33,315 nucleotides of DNA from an uncultured Muribaculaceae bacterium (GTDB lineage: Bacteria; Bacteroidota; Bacteroidia; Bacteroidales; Muribaculaceae), in the NCBI GenBank assembly GCA_947525975.1, contig CANNVE010000029.1, positions 1 to 33,315 on the forward strand, read 5' to 3'. The notes beneath the pieces are model-generated. The model saw nothing but the letters and a program-made list of their open reading frames with translations. It had not been told where the DNA came from and did not search any database. This document shows, one piece after another, positions 22,936 to 30,937 of this stretch. How positions within the stretch are numbered: position 1 is the first letter of the stretch; every line of letters begins with the position of its first letter. The position numbers and the translations under genes were made by a program.

Positions 22936-25752
22936 TCAGTTGCCGTAAGGCTTTTCGTTGTCGAAAAAAGGAGCCGGGGGCCATCGGAAATCCTCGGGAT
23001 TGTCAGGCCGGGAAGGTGCATACCCTTCAGGCAGCGTCAGGTGCAGGGCAAGCTCGGGAGCGCACAGGCGCAAGCCCTCGGCTATGCACTTGGCGATCTG
23101 GGAGGCTCCGTAAGGATTGAAGTGGGTATTGTCGGCCAGTGCGGTCTGCTGGCGCGGGAATGTGCCTGCCGGATAGTGCACGAAGGCCTTTTTCGAGCCT
23201 TCGGGGCCAAGGGCCTCGTAGAGGGCGGTCGACATCTCGGTCAGGTCGATCAGCGGCACATTTTCCCTTTGGGCTATGGCGCGGATGGCATCGGGGTATT
23301 CGCCGTGCGTATTTCTTATCTTTCCGCCTTCGTCAAAGAATCTGCGGGCTGTGGGAGTCACCAGTATGGGCTTCAGTCCCGCCTTTCTGGCACGGTCGAT
23401 GAATGTCTTGAGGTTGGCGCTGAAGTTGTACCACGCTCCCGAGCCGTCGGCGCGGTCTTTCTCGTCGTTGTGGCCGAATTCCATGATGATCCAGTCGCCG
23501 GGGCGAGCCATTGACATCACCTTGTCGAGGCGTTTGCCCAGCAGGAATGATGTGGTGCGCTCGCCGCTCTCGGCGTGGTTTGATATGGCGATGCTGCCAT
23601 CGAAGTATGCGGGGATGATCTGTCCCCAGCTCGCCCAAGGCTCGTTGGTCTGGTCGACTACGGTGCTGTTTCCGCACAGGAATACGGTGGTGACCGAGTC
23701 GGCGGCTTGCACAGGCCTTATCTCGATTGACTGCACGGCAGGGGCATCGCCCGTGAATTCCAGAGTCAGTTTGTCGTCCCATGTGGGTGTGCCCACTTCG
23801 CGGGGATTGATGCGCACGGTGTCTGAGAGGCTGATGGCCGGGTGGCGCTTGCTGACGATAAACGACCGCTTGACGGTCTCGCCCTTGCGCGTGGCCACGT
23901 CGTCGAGCATCAGACGGCGGCTTTCGGCTCTCACGGTGGTGTTTCCGGCGCGCTTGCGGTGGCCGAGCGTCACGGTCACCTTGTAGTTGCCGTCGGGCAC
24001 GCGCATCGAGAAGAAGAATGGCTGCTTGCCGTCGGCTGACGGTGAGGTGCCGCAGTCGTATCCGTAACCGTCGAAATCGTTGTAAGCCCCGATCTCCCCG
24101 ACATCGAATTTGCTTGGCAGGAAAGGCTTTATGTAATATTTAAGGCCGCAATCGGTGGCGGCGAGGCCTTCGGCTATGCCACGGGCGTTGAGGCGGGCGC
24201 CGGCTTTCGATGAGTGGGTGTGGTCGTTTTTGAAATATGCCCCGGTGTTGCCCTCGCCGAGACATTGCAGTTTCTTTCCGCTTATCTCGTTGAGGTCGAT
24301 GAAATATGCGCCTCCCTGCCGGGCTGCCTGGCGCGCCCAGAGGCCGAAGTTGTCGCGGTTGCTCTCGATCACGCCGTCATGCCATTTGTTGCGGGGTGTG
24401 TGGCTGACTATCATCGGAATCGCGCCTTTCTCCTTGGCATCCATGATATATTTGCGCAGATACCAGCCGTAGGTGTATATCACTTTGTTCTTGCCTGTGG
24501 CTTCCATCCTGAATACGCGGCTCTCCGGGCCAGTGCCATGCAGTTCGCCGCGGGCTTTGCCCGTGTTGATGTCGCCGCCGTCATTGTGGCCGAATTGTAT
24601 CAGTACATAATCGCCGGGGCGCAGGGCCTTGTACACCTTGTCCCAGCGGCCTTCGTCGAGGAATGTGCGCGCGCTTCGGCCAGGGAAGGCGTGGTTCTCC
24701 ACCGATATGCGGGTGGTGTCGAGAAGTTCGCTTATCACGCTTCCCCAGCCCCACATCGAGTCGTCGTCGCTGTCTTCATTCTTCACGGTGCTGTCGCCGA
24801 TGGTGAAGACCACGGGGCGGTCTCCCTTGCGCGAGCTGCCTGTGACGGTGTCGGCCTTGGCGGGCAGCAGCCAGTCCTTCAGCGGCACATCGGTCAGGGC
24901 TTTCAGTCCCTCCACAGCCGATTCGGCGTTCTCGCGCGCTCCGAATTCGGAGGTGTGTATGCGGTCGAGGTAAAACATCGTCTTCACCTTCTCCTTGCCG
25001 AAGCGCTCGTATTTTCGGGCGGTGATGTCGTTGAGGTCCACAAACGGCACATTCTGCTCCTCGGCGATCTGCCGGGCCCATAGGCCGAAAGTCTTGTCGA
25101 CGCGCGTCACCACGGTGCTGTCTTTGTCGTCCCAGGCGCATCGGGGCGTGAGCGACATGAGTATTGGGTTGCCGCCTCGGCTTCTGACGTCGGCTATGTA
25201 TCGGCGCAGATATTCGCCGTAGCTGTACACAGTCTCCTTCTCTCCGGTCTCCTTTATGGTCACGTTGAGGCTGTCCTTGCCGATCCCGCGTATGGAGGCG
25301 CGGGCGCGCCCGCTGTCGTAGGGGCCGTTGTCGTTGTGCCCGAGTTCGATTATCACCCAGTCGCCGGGGCGAATGCCTTTTTTCACATCGGCCCACAGGC
25401 GGGTGTAGAATGTGCGGCTGCTCATTCCGCCCAGCGCGTGGTTCTCCACCGTGATTTTCTCCGGGTCGAAGTATTCAGGCATGAAGTATCCCCATCCCCA
25501 TTGGCCGTTCTGTCCGTTGCCCAGGGTGCCTGTGCGCATGGTGGAGTTGCCCACCAGGAAGAGCACGGGATTGTCGCCTACGCGTGAGGATCCGGCCACA
25601 GGGCGTGCCGTGCGGGCGATATTGAGGCTGTCGAGGGTGTTGTCGACCACTTTGTTCACGTCCTCCATCGGCGGGGGCACCGCGCCTTGCGCGCAGGCCG
25701 CGCTAAAACCGGCCGCCACCATCAATGCCGTGTATACGCTTTTGAGGTTCAT
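22936..25752 (-). CDS. triple-domain SGNH rhamnogalacturonan acetylesterase (CE12-like)
   Basis: A 938-residue secreted protein (signal peptide about 1-20, possibly lipidated at Cys20). It carries three complete SGNH/GDSL hydrolase domains. Domain 1 (about 60-290): Ser70 in GNST, Asn140 in GHND, Asp263/His266. Domain 2 (about 310-535): Ser321 in GDST, Asn390, Asp510/His513. Domain 3 (about 685-905): Ser696 in GNST, Asn762, Asp874/His877. A beta-rich module of the type found in some CE12 enzymes (about 545-680) precedes domain 3. All three active sites look intact. CE12 enzymes remove O-acetyl groups from galacturonate in RG-I, which exposes the chain to PL11. A normal CE12 has one or two catalytic domains. 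It lies 29 bp after PL11 and 31 bp before rhaM. Confidence 0.88.
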   Translation of the reverse strand: MNLKSVYTALMVAAGFSAACAQGAVPPPMEDVNKVVDNTLDSLNIARTARPVAGSSRVGDNPVLFLVGNSTMRTGTLGNGQNGQWGWGYFMPEYFDPEKITVENHALGGMSSRTFYTRLWADVKKGIRPGDWVIIELGHNDNGPYDSGRARASIRGIGKDSLNVTIKETGEKETVYSYGEYLRRYIADVRSRGGNPILMSLTPRCAWDDKDSTVVTRVDKTFGLWARQIAEEQNVPFVDLNDITARKYERFGKEKVKTMFYLDRIHTSEFGARENAESAVEGLKALTDVPLKDWLLPAKADTVTGSSRKGDRPVVFTIGDSTVKNEDSDDDSMWGWGSVISELLDTTRISVENHAFPGRSARTFLDEGRWDKVYKALRPGDYVLIQFGHNDGGDINTGKARGELHGTGPESRVFRMEATGKNKVIYTYGWYLRKYIMDAKEKGAIPMIVSHTPRNKWHDGVIESNRDNFGLWARQAARQGGAYFIDLNEISGKKLQCLGEGNTGAYFKNDHTHSSKAGARLNARGIAEGLAATDCGLKYYIKPFLPSKFDVGEIGAYNDFDGYGYDCGTSPSADGKQPFFFSMRVPDGNYKVTVTLGHRKRAGNTTVRAESRRLMLDDVATRKGETVKRSFIVSKRHPAISLSDTVRINPREVGTPTWDDKLTLEFTGDAPAVQSIEIRPVQAADSVTTVFLCGNSTVVDQTNEPWASWGQIIPAYFDGSIAISNHAESGERTTSFLLGKRLDKVMSMARPGDWIIMEFGHNDEKDRADGSGAWYNFSANLKTFIDRARKAGLKPILVTPTARRFFDEGGKIRNTHGEYPDAIRAIAQRENVPLIDLTEMSTALYEALGPEGSKKAFVHYPAGTFPRQQTALADNTHFNPYGASQIAKCIAEGLRLCAPELALHLTLPEGYAPSRPDNPEDFRWPPAPFFDNEKPYGN

Positions 25753-25781
25753 GTTGTCAATCTGTTACGGTCAATTGGAGC

Positions 25782-27614
25782 TTAGCGTTCGCTTTTCATG
25801 TCGGGGCCGAAGTAGAATCCCGGTTCGGCCGGTTGGTTGTATCCCACGTTCTGGTTGGCCATGCTTGTGCGGTAGGCCGGGTCTTCGAGAAACGAGCGGA
25901 AGCGGCGGTCGGTGGGTATCGTGCTAATGTAGAGGCGCAGATGGTTGTTGTCTTCTGTGCGCATCAGCACCTCTTCGCGCCAGTCGCCGATGATGTCTCC
26001 GGCAAGGCACGGATTGGCCTTTGTGCCATTGTTCCAGGCGCATCCCTCGAATTTGATGATTTCGTCGCAGGCGCCGGTGGCCGGATTGTATTTGCTCACT
26101 ACATTCTTGTCGAGGAGCTCGCGCAGCAGGTCGCCGTCCCACCACACGGCCATGTTCACGGGCACTCCGGCCGACACTTCGCTCTTGAATTCCATCTTGG
26201 GCGATATCAGCGTGCCGTCAAAAGCGCGCACGCCGTCGGTGTTGGGCGACCACAGCTCCACGCCTGGGTGGTTGGGGTCAATGTCAGCCGCCATGCAGCG
26301 CCCGATGTCCTTGTTGCTCGGGTATTGGAATATGACCTTGCCCGTGGCGGCGTCGCGCAGCGATGTGCCATCTTTCTTGTTTTCGTGGCATCCCCACACG
26401 TAGTATTTCTCATTATTGATATCCGACACCAGGTGTATGGCGTCGCCGTGGTACATGCCCGTGGAGTAGAGACCAGAGCCGTCGTGGTCCACGGTCATCT
26501 GTCCGTATATGATTTCGTCGCATCCGTCGCCGTCCACGTCGGCCACGCGCAGGTTGTGGTTGCCCTGTCCGCCGTATGCCTCGTTGCCCGGCATGGTGCT
26601 GTCGAATAGCCAGCGCAGTTTCAGCTCCTTGCCGTCCCAGTCGTATGCAGCCAGGCCAGTCTTGGCGTAGTATCCGCGGCACATCACAGCCGATGGCTTC
26701 TTTCCGTCGAGATAGGCCATTGCAGCCAGGTATCGCTCGGAGCGGTTGGCGTATCCGTCGCCCCAGTCCTTAAGCTCGCCGCGGGCGGGTATGTAGTCTA
26801 CAGTGGCCATTGCCTCGCCTGTCTTTCCGTTGAACACGGTGAGGTATTCCGGGCCGGCTATGATGCGGCCTTTCAGATTGCGGTAGTCGGCGCGGCGGTC
26901 GCCGATCACGCGGTTTGTGCCGTCGGTGGTGCCGTCGGCGGTCTTGCATATCAGCTCGGCGCATCCGTCGCCGTCGAAATCGGCCACGAGGAATGGCGTG
27001 TAGTGTGCTCCAGAGCGTATATTCTCGCCAAGGTCTATGCGCCATAGGCGTGTGCCGTCGAGGCGGTAGCAGTCGATGAGCGTGGGGCCGGTGAATCCGT
27101 CGTGCGCGTTGTCATGCGAGTTTGTCGGGTCCCATTTAAGGAAAATCTCATATTGTCCGTCGCCGTCAACGTCGCCTATGCTCGCGTCATTGGCGGTGTA
27201 GAAGTATTCTTTGCCGAAAAGATCTACGCCAAGCTCGGGCCTGTCGACGGGGATGTCGATGTATCCGACCGGGGCATCCTGCGGGAGGGTGTATTTGCCG
27301 GATGCCGCGTTGCCACGCGCCTTGACCTCATAGACTGCGGCCTCTGCCGAGGCATTGTCGTCGATGAAAAATGTCGATTTCGTCAGCGGAGCCTTGTTCA
27401 CTTTCTTGCCGTTGCGGTACACGTCAAACTGCGCGTCCTTGGGGTCGGATGACAGGAAGCGCCACGACACGGCCACCTTCTGCGGGGATTCCCTCACTGC
27501 GACAACGCCCCTGTTGAGATGCTCTTTCTGCATCTTATCGTGATTGTATGCGTCTTGAGCGTTTAGCGCAAGAGCCGCCGTAACGGCTATGCCAAAGGCT
27601 ATGGATTTTTTCAT
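25782..27614 (-). CDS. rhamnogalacturonan lyase, PL11 family
   Basis: A 610-residue secreted enzyme (signal peptide MKKSIAFGIAVTAALALNA). An N-terminal fibronectin-like domain (about 35-100) is followed by the eight-bladed propeller of PL11. Visible Ca2+-binding turns are DVDGDGQYE (about 145-153), DFDGDGCAE (about 206) and DVDGDGCDE (about 355), with the conserved KWDPTNSHDNAHDGFTG loop. It cuts RG-I backbone between rhamnose and galacturonate by beta-elimination, giving products with 4,5-unsaturated GalA ends for GH105. It is the first gene of the rhamnose operon and has its own promoter box (27703-27710). Confidence 0.93.
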   Translation of the reverse strand: MKKSIAFGIAVTAALALNAQDAYNHDKMQKEHLNRGVVAVRESPQKVAVSWRFLSSDPKDAQFDVYRNGKKVNKAPLTKSTFFIDDNASAEAAVYEVKARGNAASGKYTLPQDAPVGYIDIPVDRPELGVDLFGKEYFYTANDASIGDVDGDGQYEIFLKWDPTNSHDNAHDGFTGPTLIDCYRLDGTRLWRIDLGENIRSGAHYTPFLVADFDGDGCAELICKTADGTTDGTNRVIGDRRADYRNLKGRIIAGPEYLTVFNGKTGEAMATVDYIPARGELKDWGDGYANRSERYLAAMAYLDGKKPSAVMCRGYYAKTGLAAYDWDGKELKLRWLFDSTMPGNEAYGGQGNHNLRVADVDGDGCDEIIYGQMTVDHDGSGLYSTGMYHGDAIHLVSDINNEKYYVWGCHENKKDGTSLRDAATGKVIFQYPSNKDIGRCMAADIDPNHPGVELWSPNTDGVRAFDGTLISPKMEFKSEVSAGVPVNMAVWWDGDLLRELLDKNVVSKYNPATGACDEIIKFEGCAWNNGTKANPCLAGDIIGDWREEVLMRTEDNNHLRLYISTIPTDRRFRSFLEDPAYRTSMANQNVGYNQPAEPGFYFGPDMKSER

Positions 27615-27702
27615 GGGTATATATGGTTGTGGTATTAAGTCATCATGTAAGCGCCGGACAAACGCCGGCCACAGAAATCTTCATATCAACAAATAGTATA
27701 TG

Positions 27703-27710
27703 CAAAGATA
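27703..27710 (-). promoter_or_regulatory. -7 box for the PL11-CE12-rha-GH105 operon
   Basis: Minus strand TATCTTTG (TAnnTTTG consensus) 89 bp before the PL11 start codon, in an A+T-rich region. No well-spaced -33 TTG is certain. It is the only convincing box upstream of the eight genes, whose gaps are all 31 bp or less. Confidence 0.6.
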
Positions 27711-27768
27711 AAGATAATTTATCAATTAATGTTAACGAAAGTTTGAAATTACGCGGATTATAATGCGG

Positions 27769-27803
27769 CGGGAGGCGCGTCTTTGGGGGTGACGCGCCTC
27801 CCG
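27769..27803 (-). terminator. hairpin after the second GH31 gene
   Basis: Perfect 13-bp GC-rich stem (27769-27781 with 27791-27803) with a 9-nt loop, 21 bp after the GH31 stop codon. No T-tract follows on the minus strand, so it may be a weak terminator or a 3'-end stabilising hairpin. The remaining 27615-27768 holds the PL11 promoter region and nothing else recognised. Confidence 0.6.
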
Positions 27804-27823
27804 GGCGGGGGATTGTGGCTTTT

Positions 27824-30208
27824 TCAGAGTTTCACGCGCAAGCGCTTGCCTTTGTATGTGACTTTGCGTGTGAGGTCGCCTTTCTTTATGGTGATTTCTT
27901 TGCGTGGGGTGTCGGCTCCGCCGTATGCCTCGCCGATGGTGAGGGTGGATGATGCGTCGTCCCATTCCATCGGGATGCGTGTCCATTTTCCGCGCTCAAA
28001 ATCGTAGGTGATGCCGTCATCCTCATATAGTTCGAGCGTAGCGTCTTTGCCAGTGTAGACAGTGAGGGTGAGGCGGCCGGTGTCGAGGGCGCCGGTGTGC
28101 TCGGCTGGGGCCACTGTGGGCAGCAGCGAGCCTTCTTTGACGAAGAGGGGTAGGCGGTCGATGGGCGCCGGGCTTTCGATCCATGCGCCTCCGTCATGCC
28201 TGCTGCCTGTCCAGTAATCGATCCATGCGGTGCCGGCAGGCAGATACACGCGCCGCGATTCCGCGCCCGGGCTGGTGACGGGGCACACGAGCAGATCGCC
28301 AAACATGTATTCGTCGGGCAAGTCATGCACATTCTTGTCGCCGGGGAAGTCAAATGCCAGCGGGCGGGCCATGGAATATCCTCCGGCGCTCTGGCGGGCG
28401 GCCATGCTGTAGATGTATGGCACGAGCGAATATCTCAGGTTTATCATCTTTAGGATTGCGTCATAGTGCGGAGTGCCGGGCTCGCCGAAGTTCCATATCT
28501 CGCGGTGAGTGTCAGTGCCGTGGCTGCGCATCACAGGCAGGAATGTGGCCCATTGCAGCATGCGGGTGTAGAATTCGCGGTAGGCAGGGTCCTTGGCGCC
28601 GTCGGGGAATTCGCCTTTGTAGAACCATCGCCCGTCGGTCTTGGTGAAGAAGCATCCTGCATCCATGGTCCAATACGGGTTGCCGGTGGCCAGGTAGTTC
28701 AGTCCCGAGGGTATCTGCCGGGCGAATGACTCCCACGAAGCGTAGGTGTCGCCGTTCCACACTATGGTGCCGAATCGCTGCTGTCCGGCGTAGGATGAGC
28801 GAGTCAGGTTGACCACTCGCTTGCGGTCGGTGGTTCGCCTTTGGTTTTCATAGATGCCTTTGGTGTGGTAGAAGGCGTAGAGATTTGATCTTTTGGCTCC
28901 GAGAGCGTCTTCGAGCACCTCCTTGTTGAGGCGGTATCGGCGCTCATGGTCGTCGCGGCTGTATTCGCGTCCGTTTTCAGGCTCCGGCATTTTGTTCCAG
29001 TCGCCGTCAAGAGGCTCGCTGCTGTCGCACCACCACGCATCGAATCCGGCAGAGAAAAACTCCCTGTCGGCGTATTGCCAGTAATAGTCCCGCGCTTCAG
29101 GGTTGAATGCGTCATAGACCGAATGCTTGAGCATGTATCCCTTCTCTCTGAAATCGCGCTCCTGGGGGCAATATTGCGGATTGGGCCAGATGCTGACCAT
29201 CAGGCGGGCGTCCATGGCGTGCACAGAGTCGGCGAGGGCCTTGGGGTCTGGGTAATATGTCGGATTCATCTTCATGTATCCCCATCCCTCGGGCCAGTAG
29301 TTCCAGTCCTGCACCATGACATCGACAGGCACGTGGATCTCGCGGTAGCGCCTGAGCGTGGAAATAATGTCGTCAGATGACACGTATCTCTCCCGTGACT
29401 GTATGTAGCCGAACATATACCGGGGCATCATCGACACGCCGCCCGTGAGGTAGCGGTATCCGGCGGCCAGGTCTTCCATGCTTTCGCCTTTTATGAAGTA
29501 ATAGTCGAGCTCGTCGGCTGCTTCGAGGGTCAGGGTGCCTTCGTAGGATTCGCCCGATTTCCCGGAGCAGTCAAACGTCATGGCGCATCCGGCGTCGAAA
29601 AGCATCGAATAGCCCGCCGTGGATGTAAGCACGGGGATGGATATCTTGAGATTGTGCTGCGTGAGATACACTTTCTTGCCTATCAGATTCATGTATCCCT
29701 CCATGTGAGAGCCGAGTCCGTAGAGGGCTTCGTCGGCGGGGAAGAGAAATGATGCAGCGTACCGGTCGACTGTGCCCACGGTGTCGCGGCGTATCACATC
29801 CTTTACGGTGACCATGCCGTTTGCGGTCTGCTCCATGCGCGCCGATGCGTCGTCATAGATCACAGACTCCACAGCCAGCGTCTCGCGGCTTCGGGGCGAT
29901 GCGGCATTCTCCGTCAGGAGCACCTTGCCGTTGACCGGATCAATGAAGCTCAGTGCGCCCGTGGCTTTGCTCACGGCCACAGCCAGTTGGCCTGTGGAGA
30001 ATATCGAGTCGCCTGCCGAGGTCAGCGCGGTGTCGCATTTCACGGGCGTGTCGGCGTAGACGCATATCCCCGTGTTGTTGCCTTCGAGCCTGCCGTCGGG
30101 GTTCCATCTCACCCTGGCTATCGAAGGCGTGACGAAGCGCACCACCGGGCCGGCATGGCAAGCCATGATGCCCAACAGAGCCGCTCCCAAAACAATTAGT
30201 TTCTTCAT
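27824..30208 (-). CDS. secreted glycoside hydrolase family 31 enzyme, second copy
   Basis: A 794-residue GH31 distinct from the one at 6690. Signal peptide about 1-19 (MKKLIVLGAALLGIMACHA), with possible lipidation at Cys17. The barrel shows VDVMVQDWNYWPEGWG (295-310), nucleophile Asp395 in AWWCDSSEP and acid/base Asp487 in WNGDTYASW. The C-terminal region keeps the family's DYWTGSRHDGG segment. The WPEGWG insertion and the YIQSRERY motif (about 268-275) differ from the first GH31, so a different alpha-linked substrate is likely. It lies upstream of the PL11 operon with its own -7 box and is separated from it by a hairpin. It may act on an RG-I side chain; substrate unknown. Confidence 0.92.
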   Translation of the reverse strand: MKKLIVLGAALLGIMACHAGPVVRFVTPSIARVRWNPDGRLEGNNTGICVYADTPVKCDTALTSAGDSIFSTGQLAVAVSKATGALSFIDPVNGKVLLTENAASPRSRETLAVESVIYDDASARMEQTANGMVTVKDVIRRDTVGTVDRYAASFLFPADEALYGLGSHMEGYMNLIGKKVYLTQHNLKISIPVLTSTAGYSMLFDAGCAMTFDCSGKSGESYEGTLTLEAADELDYYFIKGESMEDLAAGYRYLTGGVSMMPRYMFGYIQSRERYVSSDDIISTLRRYREIHVPVDVMVQDWNYWPEGWGYMKMNPTYYPDPKALADSVHAMDARLMVSIWPNPQYCPQERDFREKGYMLKHSVYDAFNPEARDYYWQYADREFFSAGFDAWWCDSSEPLDGDWNKMPEPENGREYSRDDHERRYRLNKEVLEDALGAKRSNLYAFYHTKGIYENQRRTTDRKRVVNLTRSSYAGQQRFGTIVWNGDTYASWESFARQIPSGLNYLATGNPYWTMDAGCFFTKTDGRWFYKGEFPDGAKDPAYREFYTRMLQWATFLPVMRSHGTDTHREIWNFGEPGTPHYDAILKMINLRYSLVPYIYSMAARQSAGGYSMARPLAFDFPGDKNVHDLPDEYMFGDLLVCPVTSPGAESRRVYLPAGTAWIDYWTGSRHDGGAWIESPAPIDRLPLFVKEGSLLPTVAPAEHTGALDTGRLTLTVYTGKDATLELYEDDGITYDFERGKWTRIPMEWDDASSTLTIGEAYGGADTPRKEITIKKGDLTRKVTYKGKRLRVKL

Positions 30209-30366
30209 GTCAAAAAGTATGCTCAGATTAGATTCGTATTGTCGTTTTTTTTATGCACTACAAAGATACGTTTTTGGCATGGGATTATTGCCGCTGATTT
30301 GTTACATTTTCGTTTTTTTATGTTAAATTTGGATTTATTTGTGTACTTTTGTGGGAGTATCAACCG
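30209..30366. promoter_or_regulatory. divergent promoter region between GH31 and ogt
   Basis: On the minus strand TATCTTTG (30261-30268) is a -7 box 52 bp before the GH31 ATG. On the plus strand TACTTTTG (30344-30351) fits TAnnTTTG 15 bp before the ogt ATG at 30367, without an obvious -33. The region is A+T-rich and otherwise empty. Confidence 0.6.
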
Positions 30367-30888
30367 ATGAATATGGAAAATATGAATGTAGTGAAAGAGT
30401 GGAGATGGCGATCGCCAGTCGGAGGCATGTTGCTTGGCGCTATTGACGGGAAGATATGCCTCTGCGATTGGGAAGCGCGCCATGACCGCGCATCGGTCGA
30501 TGGCCGCATCCGCCGCATGCTCAAGGCCGAGATTGAGGAGTGCCTGACAGACGCCACCGCCGCCCTTGCCCAAGAGTTGGGCGAATATTTCCTCGGCAAG
30601 AGGACGGAATTTGGAGTCAGCCTGCTCATGGCCGGCACGGATTTTCAGCGCAAGGTATGGGCGGAATTGCGCCGCATCCCCTACGGCTCTGTCGCCACAT
30701 ACGCCGATGTGGCCCGTCGCATCGGTCAGCCCCGCGCGGTAAGGGCCGTGGCGGCGGCCATAGGCGCCAATCAGATGTCGATATTGCTGCCGTGCCATCG
30801 CGTCATCGGCAGCAGCGGGAGCCTCACGGGCTATGCAGGAGGCATTGAGGCGAAAAAGGCTCTGCTCCGCATCGAAAACGCATTTTGA
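30367..30888 (+). CDS. ogt: methylated-DNA--[protein]-cysteine S-methyltransferase
   Basis: A 173-residue Ogt-type suicide DNA-repair protein that removes alkyl groups from O6-alkylguanine. The C-terminal half has the diagnostic FQRKVWAELRRIPYGSVATYADVA (93-116), the arginine-finger helix RAVRAVAAAIGAN (123-135) and the active site PCHRVIG (142-148, Cys143). The N-terminal ribonuclease-like domain is about 80 residues. Start at 30367 (MNMENMNVVKEW) chosen as the first ATG after the -7 box; other Mets within six residues are equally possible. No Ada-type regulator domain is fused. Its stop codon overlaps the -33 element of the next gene. Confidence 0.93.
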   Translation: MNMENMNVVKEWRWRSPVGGMLLGAIDGKICLCDWEARHDRASVDGRIRRMLKAEIEECLTDATAALAQELGEYFLGKRTEFGVSLLMAGTDFQRKVWAELRRIPYGSVATYADVARRIGQPRAVRAVAAAIGANQMSILLPCHRVIGSSGSLTGYAGGIEAKKALLRIENAF

Positions 30889-30914
30889 CTGATTAAATAA
30901 AATCGTTATATTTG
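30884..30914 (+). promoter_or_regulatory. promoter of the S41 protease gene, overlapping the ogt stop
   Basis: TTTG (30884-30887), 19 bp, TATATTTG (30907-30914): a near-consensus Bacteroidota promoter. The -33 element overlaps the ogt TGA (30886-30888). The box is 23 bp before the ATG at 30938, so the S41 gene can be transcribed on its own. Confidence 0.8.
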
Positions 30915-30937
30915 CGCTGAAAAAATTGAATCCTGAT

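Noticed and set aside
24214-25083. 289-residue plus-strand open frame inside the CE12 gene
   Set aside because: Antisense to a domain with intact SGNH motifs; no promoter, no recognised domain.
25833-26609. 258-residue plus-strand open frame inside the PL11 gene
   Set aside because: Antisense to the PL11 propeller; no independent signal.
16626-27614. SusC/SusD transporter pair
   Set aside because: No TonB-dependent receptor or SusD-like lipoprotein frame is found anywhere in the window.
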